This document shows, in pieces, positions 21,782 through 33,523 of a stretch of DNA of 64,000 nt. A model generated the notes under the pieces. It made no database searches, had not been told where the DNA came from, and worked only from the letters and a program-made list of their open reading frames with translations. Source of the DNA: Dactylonectria macrodidyma (taxonomy: Eukaryota > Ascomycota > Sordariomycetes > Hypocreales > Nectriaceae); contig JAGMUV010000019.1 in the NCBI GenBank assembly GCA_020744425.1, forward strand, positions 1,054,001-1,118,000, read 5' to 3'. The number at the start of each line of letters is the position of its first letter. Positions within the stretch are counted from its first letter, which is position 1. The translations under genes were made by a program, and so were the position numbers.

Positions 21782-24147
21782 ATGGATGACGACGGACTAC
21801 CGGCAAGGCAACGAAATCGTGCCACGACGGCTTGCACATCCTGCCGGAAAGGTCGGATTCGGGTATGTTGTCATGGAAATTATAGAGTCCAACAAATCAT
21901 GACTGATCGATGTGTTTTTCAGTGCAATTTAGACTTCGACAGCAAAACATGTTACCACTGCCAGCAAAACGAAATCGAATGTGTCTTCAACGACAAAGAT
22001 GGTCGCAAAAGGTAGCAAAACCCTCAGGGAATTGAGAACCCCATATACTTATCACTTTCCAGCCGCGCCACAGCAAGACACGTAGCGGAAGTGTTATCTA
22101 GGCGCATAGAATACCTCGAATCCTTGCTGAGTAACCCTGCCCAGAGCGACATTGAGCGCGCTTCGGCGGCAAACTTCTCCGCCATAGACATGCTCCCAGC
22201 GCCGAATGAGTTCCCGCCTGCCTACGACGATTGCCTCGACGAGAGTGAAGCATTAGAAGCCTTGGAATCTTGCGCTGGTGAGGATTTTGATCTCTTTGAA
22301 ACCGAGCCTGCTTCCTCGGTGGCCCAGAAATTGGTCCCTTCTCCGATTCGCTTCGACCTCTCATCCGGTCGAGTCCGCTGTTTCGGCCCAACGACTAACA
22401 TGGCGATCTTGTCCAAGACCTACTTTTCCAATCCTCTAACTCGCAGCCAATCTCATTGGCCCATTTTCTTTTTGGTACAGAGACTCTCTCCCGAGACCAA
22501 TCGACACCTCCTGGATCTCTTCTGGACACATCACAATTCCATCATCCACCTAGTCCATCTTGATGCATTCTACGAGGACCAAGAGAAGGGCAGGTCAGAT
22601 TACTACTCGACTTTCTTGCACTTATGCATGCTTGCAACCGGATATCGGTACGCAGACAAAAGCAGACCAGATATCAAAGAGTTGGGAGCGTCTCCTTCCA
22701 GAACCTCGACTCTGCATGAAAATGCAAAGGCCATGGCAAAGTTAGAGCTAGATCAGTTGAAGGGTATCACTACAATACAAGGTCTCTTGCTACTTGGAAG
22801 TCTCGACTTCATGAGTGGCGATGATGAGACTGGCTGGCTACACACAGGTTCGACACATTTTTCTCCACCATCCTGGCATGATACTAATGTGTCAGGGCTT
22901 GCTTTTCGCATTGTATTTGATATTGGCTTGCATATAGATCCACAGCTACTGCATTTAACCGGTCGAGAGGCTCAGATCCGACATATGGTTCTCTGGGCAA
23001 GCCTCATCACCGACAAGTACGGCCAGTCTCAGTTCTATACGTACTTTGTATCAGTGAACTGACCGACTAGATTTTGGTCCATGTACCTGGGTCGACCCAC
23101 CACACTCAAGAGAGCCGATATTGCACCAAGCTGTTTATCATTTGACTTTGATCAGTTACTCTCCTGTCGGTCCGTGGCGCACGAAAAGAAGGTCGGCACG
23201 AGAATCTACGAAGCCCTACTGCGATTAATGGAAGTTGCGATTCCATTGTGCGACAACCGCTTCCTCCCATCTTCAAATCCTACAGAGGCATACTTGAAGA
23301 TGGCTGCAATGGAACAAGCACTGAAACGGTGGCATTCGGGTTTGGAATCAGATCTGCGCTGGCCTTCGGAGAAACAAGCCGTCATGCCTGCATCTTATTT
23401 CTTGCTTCAGTAAGTCGTAGTAAATATTTCCTTTTTGACAAGCCTGGGACTAATGCCCGAGCCAATAGCACTCAATATCACGCTGCCCTCATTCTACTGC
23501 ACAGGCCACTCATCCGGTACGGAGACTCAGCCCTAGATGAAGACGACGAATCATTCAACCACCTCAAAATCCTTTCTCGATCCATTTGTATCGAGAGCGC
23601 CAAGCAGATTTCCCTAATATTTGAGAAATATCGCACCAGATTTAGCATCGCCCAGGTATTCGACACGGGGCTACAACATGCAGGCACTGCAGCTACCGCG
23701 TTGATGGGCGAGGTTGCAATACTGGAAAGAGAAGGCCATGGTGCGGCAGTTGAAACCCAAGAATGCTTGATTTCCAGACTAGAATCCCTGAGATTGACTC
23801 TCAGTCTTATTTCAAGGACCTATCAGCCTGCCATCCTCATGAATAGGGTGGTTGATCAGTTTATACGCCAGCTAGAACCTAGGACCAAGGAGCCCGAAAA
23901 GAGAAGCCGTCAGGTTGAAGCATCTGATGACACCGCAGACAGGGTTTCGAATCTACACAAGCGGCCTAGGCTCGAGAATCTGTCAGACCGTCCAAATGAT
24001 GTAGAATCACGGGATTCCAGAATACTACCACCACTTGCCTCGGATCTTTTGGGAACGCTTGTCGTAGACCAAGAAGAAGCTGAACAGCAGAACGAGCATT
24101 CAGGGTACTGGGCTCTATTCAATTCCCATCTCGGGCTCAATATGTAG
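21782..24147 (+). CDS. Zn2Cys6 transcription factor with fungal-specific middle homology domain
   Basis: Six exons: 21782-21862, 21923-22011, 22063-22847, 22896-23016, 23071-23409 and 23469-24147 (697 residues). The zinc cluster is CTSCRKGRIR-C-N8-C-YH-C, completed by splicing exon 1 to exon 2: CX2CX6CX8CX2CX6C. A short coiled coil follows (SRRIEYLESLLS). The middle domain includes SGDDETGW-LHTGLAFRIVFDIGLH and KFWSMYLGRP, hallmarks of the fungal_trans regulatory domain. HTQYHAALILLHRPLIRYGD follows. It is a nuclear DNA-binding regulator, likely of CGG-type sites. Every intron restores the expected motif, so the model is well supported. The divergent SDR at 20142 is a candidate target. Confidence 0.9.
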
Positions 24148-24934
24148 CATAATCTTACTGATGCGATGTTTGAAGATGACTCATTTTACGATGATTGGGA
24201 CTGCGTCATCACCCTCGGCAAATACGATAGCTAGTTTTGAGGGTCTAGGTAGTGAAAGCAACCAGTACCTAGCTTCTCACGATGAGGCTCAAGTTTGAAT
24301 TTCACCACGAGGTCTAACCTCGTCCAGCTCTCATTCTGCGATCTCCGTCTCCGGCCCCGCTATCTGTTAGGCCCTTGAAAGTTACTCGATGCCTGCGAAA
24401 TGCGGGAGAGGCTTGACCTATGAAGTCGGGTCAAGAATTTAACCGAGAGGTCATTTTCTCGCCGATGAGATTATCTGGCATCTGGGTCGGCCTCGAATCT
24501 ATCCGACCGAGCGGGCAAGCCAATCATGTTCCGACTATCTGGAAGATCGCCATTCTCGGAACTTGAGTGACCCAGCTCATCTTATTGGCCGTGGACCGCA
24601 CATTTCTGACAGCCAAGCCAGGCAGCTTGTCAACTCGTGAATCGTTGGTCAAGGCTCGACTGCAAAATTCGTTTTCAGGCTGGTGAGAATGTTCATGCAA
24701 GCTGAATGAATTTCATTGATCGGGTCAACCTTTTCAGAGCTCAGTTCCTCCGGCCCCGATCCATCGTGCGTCCAAAGGTAGTGTTGAGAGTATTTAAGGA
24801 GCCGACAACGGACTTTTTTGAATCATGTCCTTTGCATCTCATCAACTACACGACTACTGGCACCTTCAAGCGTTATTTCTACATTCGACGAGCGTTTTGG
24901 AGGGGAATATTTGCTTGATCTCCACTTCGCTAGC
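24148..24934. other. Intergenic
   Basis: No gene supported. I looked here for a DOMON-coding exon belonging to the b561 gene downstream and found none. Confidence 0.45.
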
Positions 24935-25550
24935 ATGATCTACGAGGACCTCCACTTGGTTCCGAAATACGCCAAACTTCATGGCTTGGAAATGGGACTC
25001 GCATTTGTCATCATCTTCCCTCTGGGCGCGTTGTTCATCCGCGTCCTGAGATTCAAGGGCAGTGTTTGGGCTCACGTTGCATGCCAACTTATTGGCTTGG
25101 TGCTCATACTCGCTGGGTTGGGCACAGGTATCCGACTGGGAAAGATCATTGATAGAGTGAGCATGTCGTAACCAATCTCAAACATTCGTTAATCATCGCC
25201 TCCAGCTTCACAATAACACACACTCAATCCTTGGAACCATTACAGTGGTAATGATGATTCTCCAACCAATTATCGGGCTCATCCACCATCGCCAATATCG
25301 TAAGAAGCAGACTCAAACATGGTGGACGTATGTACATGTTTGGTACGGGCGACTTCTAATTTTTCTGGGCATCATCACCGGTGGACTGGGATTGCAGTTA
25401 GCTGGAAACACGACAGGAGGTAAGATAGTTTACGGTACCATTGGAGGGCTGGTTAGTCTTGCATACGTCATGGCTATTGCGTACATGGGATACAAATCAC
25501 CGCGTTCTGGTGCTAGGAAGGCGCCCGACACCGAAGGAGTTCAGCTTTAA
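24935..25550 (+). CDS. Cytochrome b561 domain membrane protein, short form
   Basis: Exons 24935-25156 and 25206-25550 (49-nt intron, phase 0) give 188 residues. Segments GLAFVIIFPLGALFIRVL, QLIGLVLILAGLGTGIRL, ILGTITVVMMILQPIIG and two more are transmembrane helices. Histidines in KLHGLE, VWAHVA, NTHSIL and LIHHRQY are at the usual heme-ligand places of b561 proteins, which pass electrons across membranes. Fungal homologues usually carry an N-terminal secreted DOMON heme domain; none is visible upstream. The gene may be truncated, or it may be a stand-alone b561. The start is uncertain. Confidence 0.7.
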
Positions 25551-26130
25551 AGTGACACAGGTACATGGGAGATAGAAACTTGATTATAACGAAGTGGAAA
25601 TGTATTTCCTTATATATTACTACTAAAGTTTGAGAAAGTAGGAAACTGATTTAGGTAATTTTTATGAAAATAGGATATTAAGGTTATGGTCCTTTGGCAG
25701 CGCACACTCAGAGAGGGGCCAGAGGTTAAACAGTAAAAAAAAAAAAAAACAACCAATAGTGAATAACAGTGTGAGGGCCCAAAACCCAAGCCCAAGGCAA
25801 CAGCAACTCAGAATGACTAGAGTTTCTACTGCATCAGGGTACAAGCCTTGCTGTCCCAATCAACCCTTCGAGATGCGTCAAGCAGCTGGAAAGCTAGATA
25901 GAAAAGCTAGATAGAAAAGCTAGATGGAAAAGCTAGATGTCGGAAGGCAAAATCGTCATGCGATAAAAGCCCCGTGAGGGCTCTGCATTCGTCGCATTCC
26001 AAGTTACCTCGTCGCAGTTCCAACTCATACTCACGTCGCAATTCAGCTCTTTACAATTCCAGTCACATCGCAATTCAGCTCATCAGAGACCAACTCTTCG
26101 CGATCCAACCGACCCACAACGAACACCACA
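25551..26130. other. Intergenic with tandem repeats
   Basis: Contains an A-rich run near 25736-25749, the 13-bp tandem repeat at 25888-25939, and a leader in which TCGCAATTCAGCTC occurs twice (near 26036 and 26078). The leader precedes a small gene with good start context. Confidence 0.5.
25888..25939. repeat. Tandem repeat, 4 copies of a 13-mer
   Basis: Four head-to-tail copies of GAAAAGCTAGATA/G with only single-base differences. Confidence 0.85.
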
Positions 26131-26568
26131 ATGAACGTCCAGCGCAACACACTCCACGCTCCTAGCAACTCGGGTTTCGGCAGCCGCTATGCTCTCTCTA
26201 TATATGACCTAGATACTGAGCTTAGCAGGGATACAGAAACCCTCAACAAGCTGAAGGCTGCAGTAGCAGGATGTGGTCTTAAAGAAACCAGAACCATCAA
26301 GACCTGGCGACTCTCTGACAGCGAGCGAGTCGCCTTGGCGATCTTCGAGACCGAGGTGTTCTTAAGACTGCGCCTCTTTAGAGGTAACCGACGATTCAAG
26401 AACTGGATCAAAAACGAACGATACTTCTTGAGGCGACTAGCAGCGAAGCCGGCATCTGAAATATCCCCAGAAGAAATAGCGTTCCTCGAGTCGCTAGCTG
26501 ATATCAACGAGGGGTGGATGATGCAAGTCATGAGAAACGTGGCCATCATCAACGCGCAAAACGACTGA
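26131..26568 (+). CDS. Small unrecognised protein, 145 residues
   Basis: An intronless frame with a good fungal start context (CACAATGAAC). The protein is mostly helical and charged (ETLNKLKAAVAGCGL; RVALAIFETEVFLRLRLFRG; EISPEEIAFLESLADINEGW). No signal peptide, membrane helix or cysteine pattern is seen. The family is unknown to me. Position in a repeat-rich stretch suggests a lineage-specific gene. Confidence 0.45.
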   Translation: MNVQRNTLHAPSNSGFGSRYALSIYDLDTELSRDTETLNKLKAAVAGCGLKETRTIKTWRLSDSERVALAIFETEVFLRLRLFRGNRRFKNWIKNERYFLRRLAAKPASEISPEEIAFLESLADINEGWMMQVMRNVAIINAQND

Positions 26569-26989
26569 TGACCGCGTTGGAAACCAAGGGAATCCTGCTG
26601 CGGTCGCCTCTGACATCGACTGCGATGGGTTGAAGGATTTGGCGGAGGAAGGTTCTGGGTTCCTGGTGGTTAAGGGAGGAGGGATAAGAGTCTATCTGTA
26701 ACTAGGTCGACCAATCAATCGAGTCCTTCGTCTCAAGACAACTCAAGCAATGCAAACACGTGACTGTACAGAAACGCGGCAGCGCAGAAACAAAAGTCCG
26801 AACAGTGGTTTCAACAGCGATGAAAATAGGATATAGGCAGTACACTGCAGACTTTTCAGAAGTAGCCACCCTGCCCTCGTCATTCGAAATCAGTGAGTGT
26901 GTAAGAAAAGTCTAATAGTAGAGCGTTCTTAAAGGAGACAATTGAATGTAAACGGATACTAAGTTTAGCTGGAAAGGGACAGTAGAGTT
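26569..26989. other. Intergenic
   Basis: No gene supported. A short match (ATGAAAATAGGATAT) to sequence near 25663 occurs near 26820; its meaning is unclear. Confidence 0.4.
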
Positions 26990-29415
26990 TTAAGAGCACA
27001 GAAAGAAAGAAACCAACAACCCATTGGCATTAATCGCAGTCTCCGTTATCTGCAGGCAAGCTGTAGCAAAGTTAGCGACCTGCATAACCCCAATTGGTGT
27101 CTGTCTACTTTCTAGATCCTCATCATCAACGACGATACAATATGCGACCCGCGAGATATAGCTCGTCAAATTAGCCACTTTGCCCACAATAGCCGCTTTT
27201 TAGTCGCATCCGCTTCATCGCTGCCAAGCTCGGAAAAATGCCTTATAGTAACAGTCGCCGCTGAGATTACAAGACAAACGTCCACCTTGGCCCCAACGGT
27301 GCGACCGTCGCCAAAAGCAAAGCCACTATCCGGGTTCGTCGCCTTGATGAGGGCCTGCACCCACCCACTGAAGATTAGCTTGGTTATGACTGTCGCCGCA
27401 GTGTTTATATAAGATAAGATCTTCAGCCCCGTATTTTGAACAGGATCTTGAGAGAAGGCTAGGTTAGCGATGCCGTTGGAAGCACCACCGACGACAGCTA
27501 TGGCGGCTGAGGAGATGCTCCAAGGGTTGTCGCCCGAGGGACTCTCCGCCTCACGGGCGTCGAAGAAGACAGCCATGATGCTTATACAGCTCGCTATGAT
27601 ATGCCCTCCCTCGTACAGCCCCTTGGCAGTTTCAGGAGCCACTGGATAGATGGAGCTAGGAGACGTGGGTGCTGTGCTGGGGGCCGAGATGGAAACGCAG
27701 GGCGAGAGGGACGTCATCGAGGACTTGCACCTGAGCGAGTTTGCTTTGGGGCAGCGATCCATGAACATGTGCGATGGCCCAGGTTCGAAGGAATCTGGGA
27801 CTGGCGACGGTTGCTGTGGTTGTTGATTGAGTAGTGCCTACAGAGTGCCCCAGCTGTTGGCATCAATGAGACTCTGAACATCAGCGTTGTCAGGGAATGG
27901 AGCTCTGTTGTTGGCGATTCTGTAGACAACTGTGTATGAGACGGCAGAAATCTAACAAAAAAGATCAAGGAAAGAAATATCTGGTACGCCGATGGCGTTG
28001 AGAATGTCGGAGATGATGGGGATATGAATCTTGGTCTCTATTAGGCTGACAGCCGCACTGGCAAGGTCGGTGAGGAGCTTGAAGACGGCATCCACTACAA
28101 CCTGGACGCTGGAGAGCACGCCGTCAGCAATGGTGCCCGCCAGCTGCTTCAGCGCTTGGCCGATAGTCATGGAAAAGAAATTAGTGGCAAGGGTTTGGAG
28201 CTGTGAGTACACCGCTGAGAGTACTTGGCCCTCTTGTTCAAGGGTGTTGAGAAGGTCATCGACATCCTGCTGCACCACATCACCAGAGGGCGGAGTTCCC
28301 ATAATGGTCAAGTCAGCTCCGTTATTCTTATAGTGACTCAACAGCATCTGTGAGCCCGATGTCTGCCCTGCTGTTGGGTTTGAGTCGCTTGCCGATGCAG
28401 GCTGTGATGCCACCTGTCCAAGTGAAGTCGACCAGTCCGTGATGCCTGCCCATTGGTTGATGCTCTTCTCAGCATTGGCTATCTGGTCATCGAACGCCGT
28501 CTTGGCCATCTGGATGCTATCAACCTGGCTGCTCATCCACTGCTTCGTCACGTTATAAAGTACATCCTTGGTTCGCGCTATGTCGTCCCAGCCGAAGAGG
28601 AACTCGAGAAATTGGATAAGATCCTCGATGCCCGTCTCGATAGTGCTGAACACCCACTCAACTGCTCCGACGACGGCATCAACCGAGTCAAGCACGGCGC
28701 GATAGGCCTTGCCCGTAATGGTGGCTAGGAAGTGCCATGCATCACTGGTTGCGTCATTGAGGATATGGATGACGCTTTGGACGCCCGACTTCAGCCAACG
28801 GAAAAGATCACCTGCCGCGATGGTAATGTCATCTGCTAGGCTGCCGAACGAAGGCAAGGCCAGGAACAGAGTATGCGGAACTATGCGCATACAAGGTCGG
28901 GGGGTAATGATGGCTTGAGACAGTCCCATCGGTCTCTGCGTAGTTGCCATCGACGGGACCGCCAACGGCGCCGGGGTAGAGGCAGCGGAAGATGGAGGAT
29001 TGGGCTGTGTCGTCTTTATCGATCCATATACCATGTTAAGCTTGCTCATGCTATCCGCGACGACGTTGATGTCGCTGGATGATGTAGAGAACGCTACTAC
29101 CCCTCCTTTCGCTTGATTCTAAGACTAAGCGTAGCCCGCTGTCTTAAAGTAATCAAGCCCGAATGAAATGCCGCATCAGCTGAGATCATTCATCGCCGAC
29201 CTAAGATGCCCTATGTCGAAAAGAGCATGCTCTTGAAGACAGAAGTGAGGCGTCGCTGATTGATAGGTTGCTGTGCCCTCAAGGCTTCTAAAGATGGCTG
29301 AAACCAGATTACATGCGATACGCAATTTTTCATTTGTAATAACTGAACGAAGGATAATTGTATAGGCAGAATCCCCTCTAGAACCTAAGAATGTAAATAG
29401 AAGACTATTTCGAGA
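26990..29415 (-). pseudogene. Decayed C-terminal part of a large uncharacterised fungal protein
   Basis: Coding-like sequence runs on the minus strand from about 29415 to 26990. The longest clean stretch, 29049-27952, has 365 residues including helical DLFRWLKSGVQSVIHIL and PIISDILNAIGVPDISFLDLF. In the same frame upstream are stops at 29178-29176 (TGA), 29127-29125 and 29121-29119 (both TAG). Downstream are TAGs at 27954-27952 and 27840-27838. Sense continues on each side (for example ISAVSYTVVYRIANN after 27952). A frame change near 27170-27187 joins the last segment. I recall large fungal proteins of unknown function with this type of C-terminus; no N-terminal part is present. Most stops fit Trp or Gln codons changed by C-to-T (CpA) mutation, as in RIP. 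Not functional as it stands. Confidence 0.7.
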
Positions 29416-29744
29416 TCCCGTCTCTTGATGACTTTAAAGTTTAGAAGGGGAATAAATAATGGTGTGCCGGAACTCTACTAAAAGTTTGATGTTTGACCAG
29501 TCCAGATGCAGCTCAGTAAGCCACGCTGAACGGATCTTGAAGAATAAAAGCTTTTCAAACTTTCCAATTTCAGCAGACCAAGTAAGGCATAGGCATAATT
29601 ACAAATTGAAAGAAAACTCAGAAGATGTCACTTGTCTACACATGCCGCATTCAAGGTAAGCTGAGGTCCTGGCCATTTCCATCACCACAATACATGATAT
29701 TGAAACGCTGAAGTTACATGACATTGCAAGTTCTCATTTCACTC

Positions 29745-30691
29745 TCACCAGAACACCAACAGCCCAGTCCCGGCAAGCATGCTCACCAAGACAGTGATCA
29801 ATTGCAACGACGGCGGCCCTGTCGAGGTTCTCGGAGCGGCACTGTCTTCGTCTTCATCCGCATCCGCCAAAGCCGTATCGGTAGCTTGGAATACAAGCGG
29901 CACAGCTGGCACCATTGTGAGAATGTCCCAGCCGTCAGTGTAAGTTCCTCCGGTTGTTGTGGAAATTGCCTCTACCCGAGTCATGAACCTTTCTGTGACG
30001 GAGCTGATGGATAACAATGGCGGGTCCCAAGTGGATCCATCGAAGCTGTTGACGGTTGCGATGACTCCCTCTGGGTAGAACATCCGACAGACCGAGCTGT
30101 AGCCAAACTCTTCACGCTGTCCAAGTGATGACCAACATCCTCCGTTAATATGGCCATAGTATCCGCTTTGAGTTGGTTAGCTTGGTGTCCAGCGTATGAT
30201 GATCCAAAAGTCTGGGGTCTCTACCTAGGACAGCATAATGCTAGAGTCTCAGATTTGCCCAACACTTCTTTCCACGCTTTTCCACCAGGCAGTGCTCTGT
30301 AGGGTTGATCTTCGATATCGGTCACATATGGATCCTGCGTGAAGACTCCAAATGACTCGAAAGACCCGGTTTTCTCTGCGTGCGCGAGAGTACCAGCTGT
30401 TGTCCAACCCGCAGGGCAGACTACACCAGGTGAGAAATAATGGATGAACCCTTGTGTTGCCGTCTCGTACCCTTTAGAGACAAGAGAGTCAAACTCGGAG
30501 CCAGATGGCAAACAATCGCCAAAACCCGTGTATCCGCAGGTAGGGGCACCGGACACCACTCCGAGAGAAATATTATTCCCGTAGTATAGCTGGTTTGTTG
30601 CTGTAGCGCACGACGCAGGCGGTGTCACCGCCGTGGTTAGAGGGCCTAGGTTCGTCACCAAGGAGCCGAAATATGCGGCAGTAGACGGCAT
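29745..30691 (-). CDS. Cys-rich single-pass membrane protein, fungal family of unknown function
   Basis: Exons 30691-30225 and 30165-29745 (59-nt intron) give 295 residues. I use the ATG at 30691; the GTG-initiated extension is not a start. The ectodomain has spaced cysteines (PPASCATAT, PTCGYTGFGDCLPSG, GVVCPAGW). It also has the motif CCPSGY, created exactly across the splice junction, which recurs in fungal surface proteins of unknown role. A juxtamembrane acidic stretch (ADADEDEDS) precedes the C-terminal helix (LQLITVLVSMLAGTGLLVFW). There is no classical N-terminal signal peptide in this model, so a further 5' exon is possible. Confidence 0.65.
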
Positions 30692-31502
30692 TTTAGGCAC
30701 GAAGAGAGGAAAGATGTTAAATCATCCAGCAACTCGCCTACGAAGGAGCGCATAGCTAGTTAGTTAGATATTTGAGCATGTCGGGAACTTGGGGTGATGC
30801 CATATGCTATGCGCAACGTCCGAAAGTCGGTTTTCTGTCTTGGCATGCAGGATTCGTAAAGGATCTGGCTAAATACCTGCCAAGCTGGTAGATCAGCCCA
30901 GGCAACCGTATCGGGTAAATATGTCATGCTGATTCACCACAGTCTAACTCATCGCGAATAAAAATACCATGGGTATGCTACCATTTTGTCATTAGTCCTA
31001 CCAGGATCATACACAGCGGTGTCTAGGAGACTGTCACGCGAGCATAGGCGCTTCGTATTCTTAAATATGATGTCATGACAAGATGTACCAGTAACATTGA
31101 CGACTCGACTTATCTTGCCCGATCGGTATTTCAGCTTCTTTTAGAAGGCCATATGCTAGAATAAGAGCTCTGCGATTGGAGTTCTCCACTTTTACTAGTC
31201 ATCTTAACAGTTATTGGCCCGGGAGGTCGAACTGCTAAAGGCAAGTCCTTTGCCCTGTAGTTTCAATGTTCTATACGCACCAAATCACGTCAGCTCGCAC
31301 AGAGAGGCCCTAGAATTGATCACAATCATTGCCATCATTCAGTAGAGATATCTTACAAAGCACGAAAGGACCAATCATTGAGGACCGCCTAAGTAAGATC
31401 TCCTAGTGGCATCTGAAGCCGAACAAACGAGACTGATTGCCTGTAAGGATAGAATTCTCATCTAGTCAAGCGACTGAAAACGCATCTTGAGACGAGCAAC
31501 AA
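30692..31502. other. Intergenic
   Basis: No gene supported. AT-rich sequence between two minus-strand genes. Confidence 0.5.
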
Positions 31503-33523
31503 CTAATGGATACTGATCTCCACCCCGTTCGATTCAATGCATTTCCCAGGCAATGTTCCAACCCCAAGTCTCTTGTACACACGACTTTCATTGTGGTCTG
31601 AGGCGGCATTGGTGTGGACCAGTAGCACGTAGTGCATCTTGTCTCCATCCAGCATCGTCTTCCTCTCCTTCCCAAGGACTACGCACTTTGATGCCAGTTG
31701 CTCAGAAACCGGACCGCAGTCAAGTACAATCTTGGCATGCTCATCATCAAGCTTATAGTCTCTTGCCTCGGCAATAAGCACGCCGTCGTCGCTCCTGTGC
31801 GGTCCTGAATCCCATTGTGTCTGGATAGGCGACCAGTCCATGCCGCCAAATTCAACAGGGATGTAATCAATGCCTCCAGTGTACGCCATCCACGACCATG
31901 ACGGTATCTTAGTTGCGACACGACTTGACGAGAAGTCGATTTGAGAAAGGGTTTCGTTGTCTTCGGCACGGCGCCAGAGCAAGCTACGTCGTAGCAGTCC
32001 CCGGCGACGGCCATTCTCCTGATCTTCGAAGAAGACACCGAATCCGCCCTTGATTTCAAGGATAGTGAGGATGCGTTCTTGAAGCCCATTGATGGCCCAT
32101 GGCCGGTCGGTGTCATGTGAGAGGCCCAATCGACAAAAACGCTTGTACAGGTCTTGATAGCCGAGAATCTTCTCGCCCTTGTCTGCCTTCATCATCATCT
32201 GCGGAAAGCTTGGATCTCCTAGAAAGGCAGCAACCTGGCTGTGTGAAGGAAATTGGGTCAGCTACTTGCTTCAGGGGAGAGACAATGGATACGAACTTCT
32301 TCATTTTGATCATCGTTTCGCAACTCACACCATCACCGCATTCAAAATAGGTTTGGTGATGAGTAAAGTATACTGTGCGGCGAGCGAGGGCGTGTTCTTG
32401 CAAGACCCAACCCCTTTGATTGAGGGCTCCCTTCAGAACATGCGCGTCGAAGTCATCAATAGACTCGCAAATGTAAAATGGCGGAGAGTCTCCATCTCGC
32501 TGCAGGCCGACACTGTCTCTATGCTTTCTCCCTTTAAGAAATCCAGCTTGGTGGCCTGGAGATCGACTCGCGGCAAGAACACAGTATGCCTGGCTGTATA
32601 CCTGCTCCATTCGCTTCGCTTCCTCGCCGAAATCTCCATCGGCGCCTTGGATAATGCACAAAGAGTCAATCCATAGATAAGAGCGGCCCAGCGCTCGAGT
32701 CACAATGACAGCATCTCTGAAAGTATCGGGAAGATGGTCCATGTCAATGCCGTTAAGGTGGGCATTGAGGTTTGCTTTGGTAGTGCAAAACTTGGGCCCT
32801 GTGCCCCATTGATGAGACAGGGCTATCCATTCACCTTTGTCATTGGGACCTGTGTCAAGGAGACGGACTTTGTCATCATCTTTGCGGCCAACGGCAATGA
32901 CCCTCGTCGGTAATTTCTTGGTGGGACCCAAGCTGCCCAAGCTGCTTCCGCTAGAGTTGCGTATGCATTTCAGATGACCACGGTCGCAGGTTTCGAGCCA
33001 ATTTCTGATGATATCGAGGTACGGTTCGCTGCCAGCCGTTGGAAGGGAGGGCAAACCTACTTGGATTTGTTGGTCGATCCCCGTTCTCAGATCTAAATGC
33101 AATCATCATCAACATGACAGAAAAAAGAAACAGCGCTACCCACAGAGTGGCTCAAAATTAGAAGTCAAGACTTGTATACTTACCGGGGCTCCGATATATA
33201 GATGCAACAGGCGGTCCGTATCCATTCATAATCAGTGTCGATCCGTCTCTTTCGAGGCGAATTTGGGTGGATCTGGTGATGTCTGGTTGCTGGCAGACTC
33301 TTGATAATAGTCTACAGAGGTCACAAGTATTGGTATTGAAGAGGCTTGTGTCATAAGCGATGCTAAAGTCGGGTGCCCAAAGATCCTCCCGAAGTGCCTT
33401 GCATGTCAAACAAAGCTTAGAGGATGGAGACACTGCTGGAAGTGAAAGAAGTCTGTCCTTGAGCGATAACAACACACGATTGGCGAAATCGTTGTCGATG
33501 ATGTACTTCCAGCTGTCGTCGAG
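31503..33523 (-). CDS. HET-domain module (C-terminal part of kinase-HET gene)
   Basis: Exons 33523-33184, 33092-32293 and 32234-31503, about 624 codons, in phase with the upstream microexon array. The HET domain shows WIALSHQWG, LPDTFRDAVIVTRALG, YLWIDSLCIIQ, DFGEEAKRMEQVYSQAYCVLAA and LNQRGWVLQEHALARRT, followed by RPWAINGLQERI and PSWSWMAY. HET proteins mediate cell death after fusion of unlike fungal individuals. A CXXC plus CDLC pair precedes the domain (LCLTCKAL; NTCDLCRLL). The first exon opens without an ATG: its reading frame enters through an acceptor, GCAACAG, at 33524. It is therefore very likely not a separate gene but continues the kinase frame at 34072. If annotated alone, its start would be doubtful. 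Confidence 0.9.

Noticed and set aside
25660..26835. ATGAAAATAGGATAT present twice (about 25663 and 26820) as ends of a mobile element
   Set aside because: The match does not extend and no target duplication or inverted repeat was found.
27940..27965. TTTTTTGTTAG read as an intron acceptor in the large decayed gene
   Set aside because: No donor at a workable distance keeps the frame, while the sequence on both sides reads as one continuous protein across a single stop.
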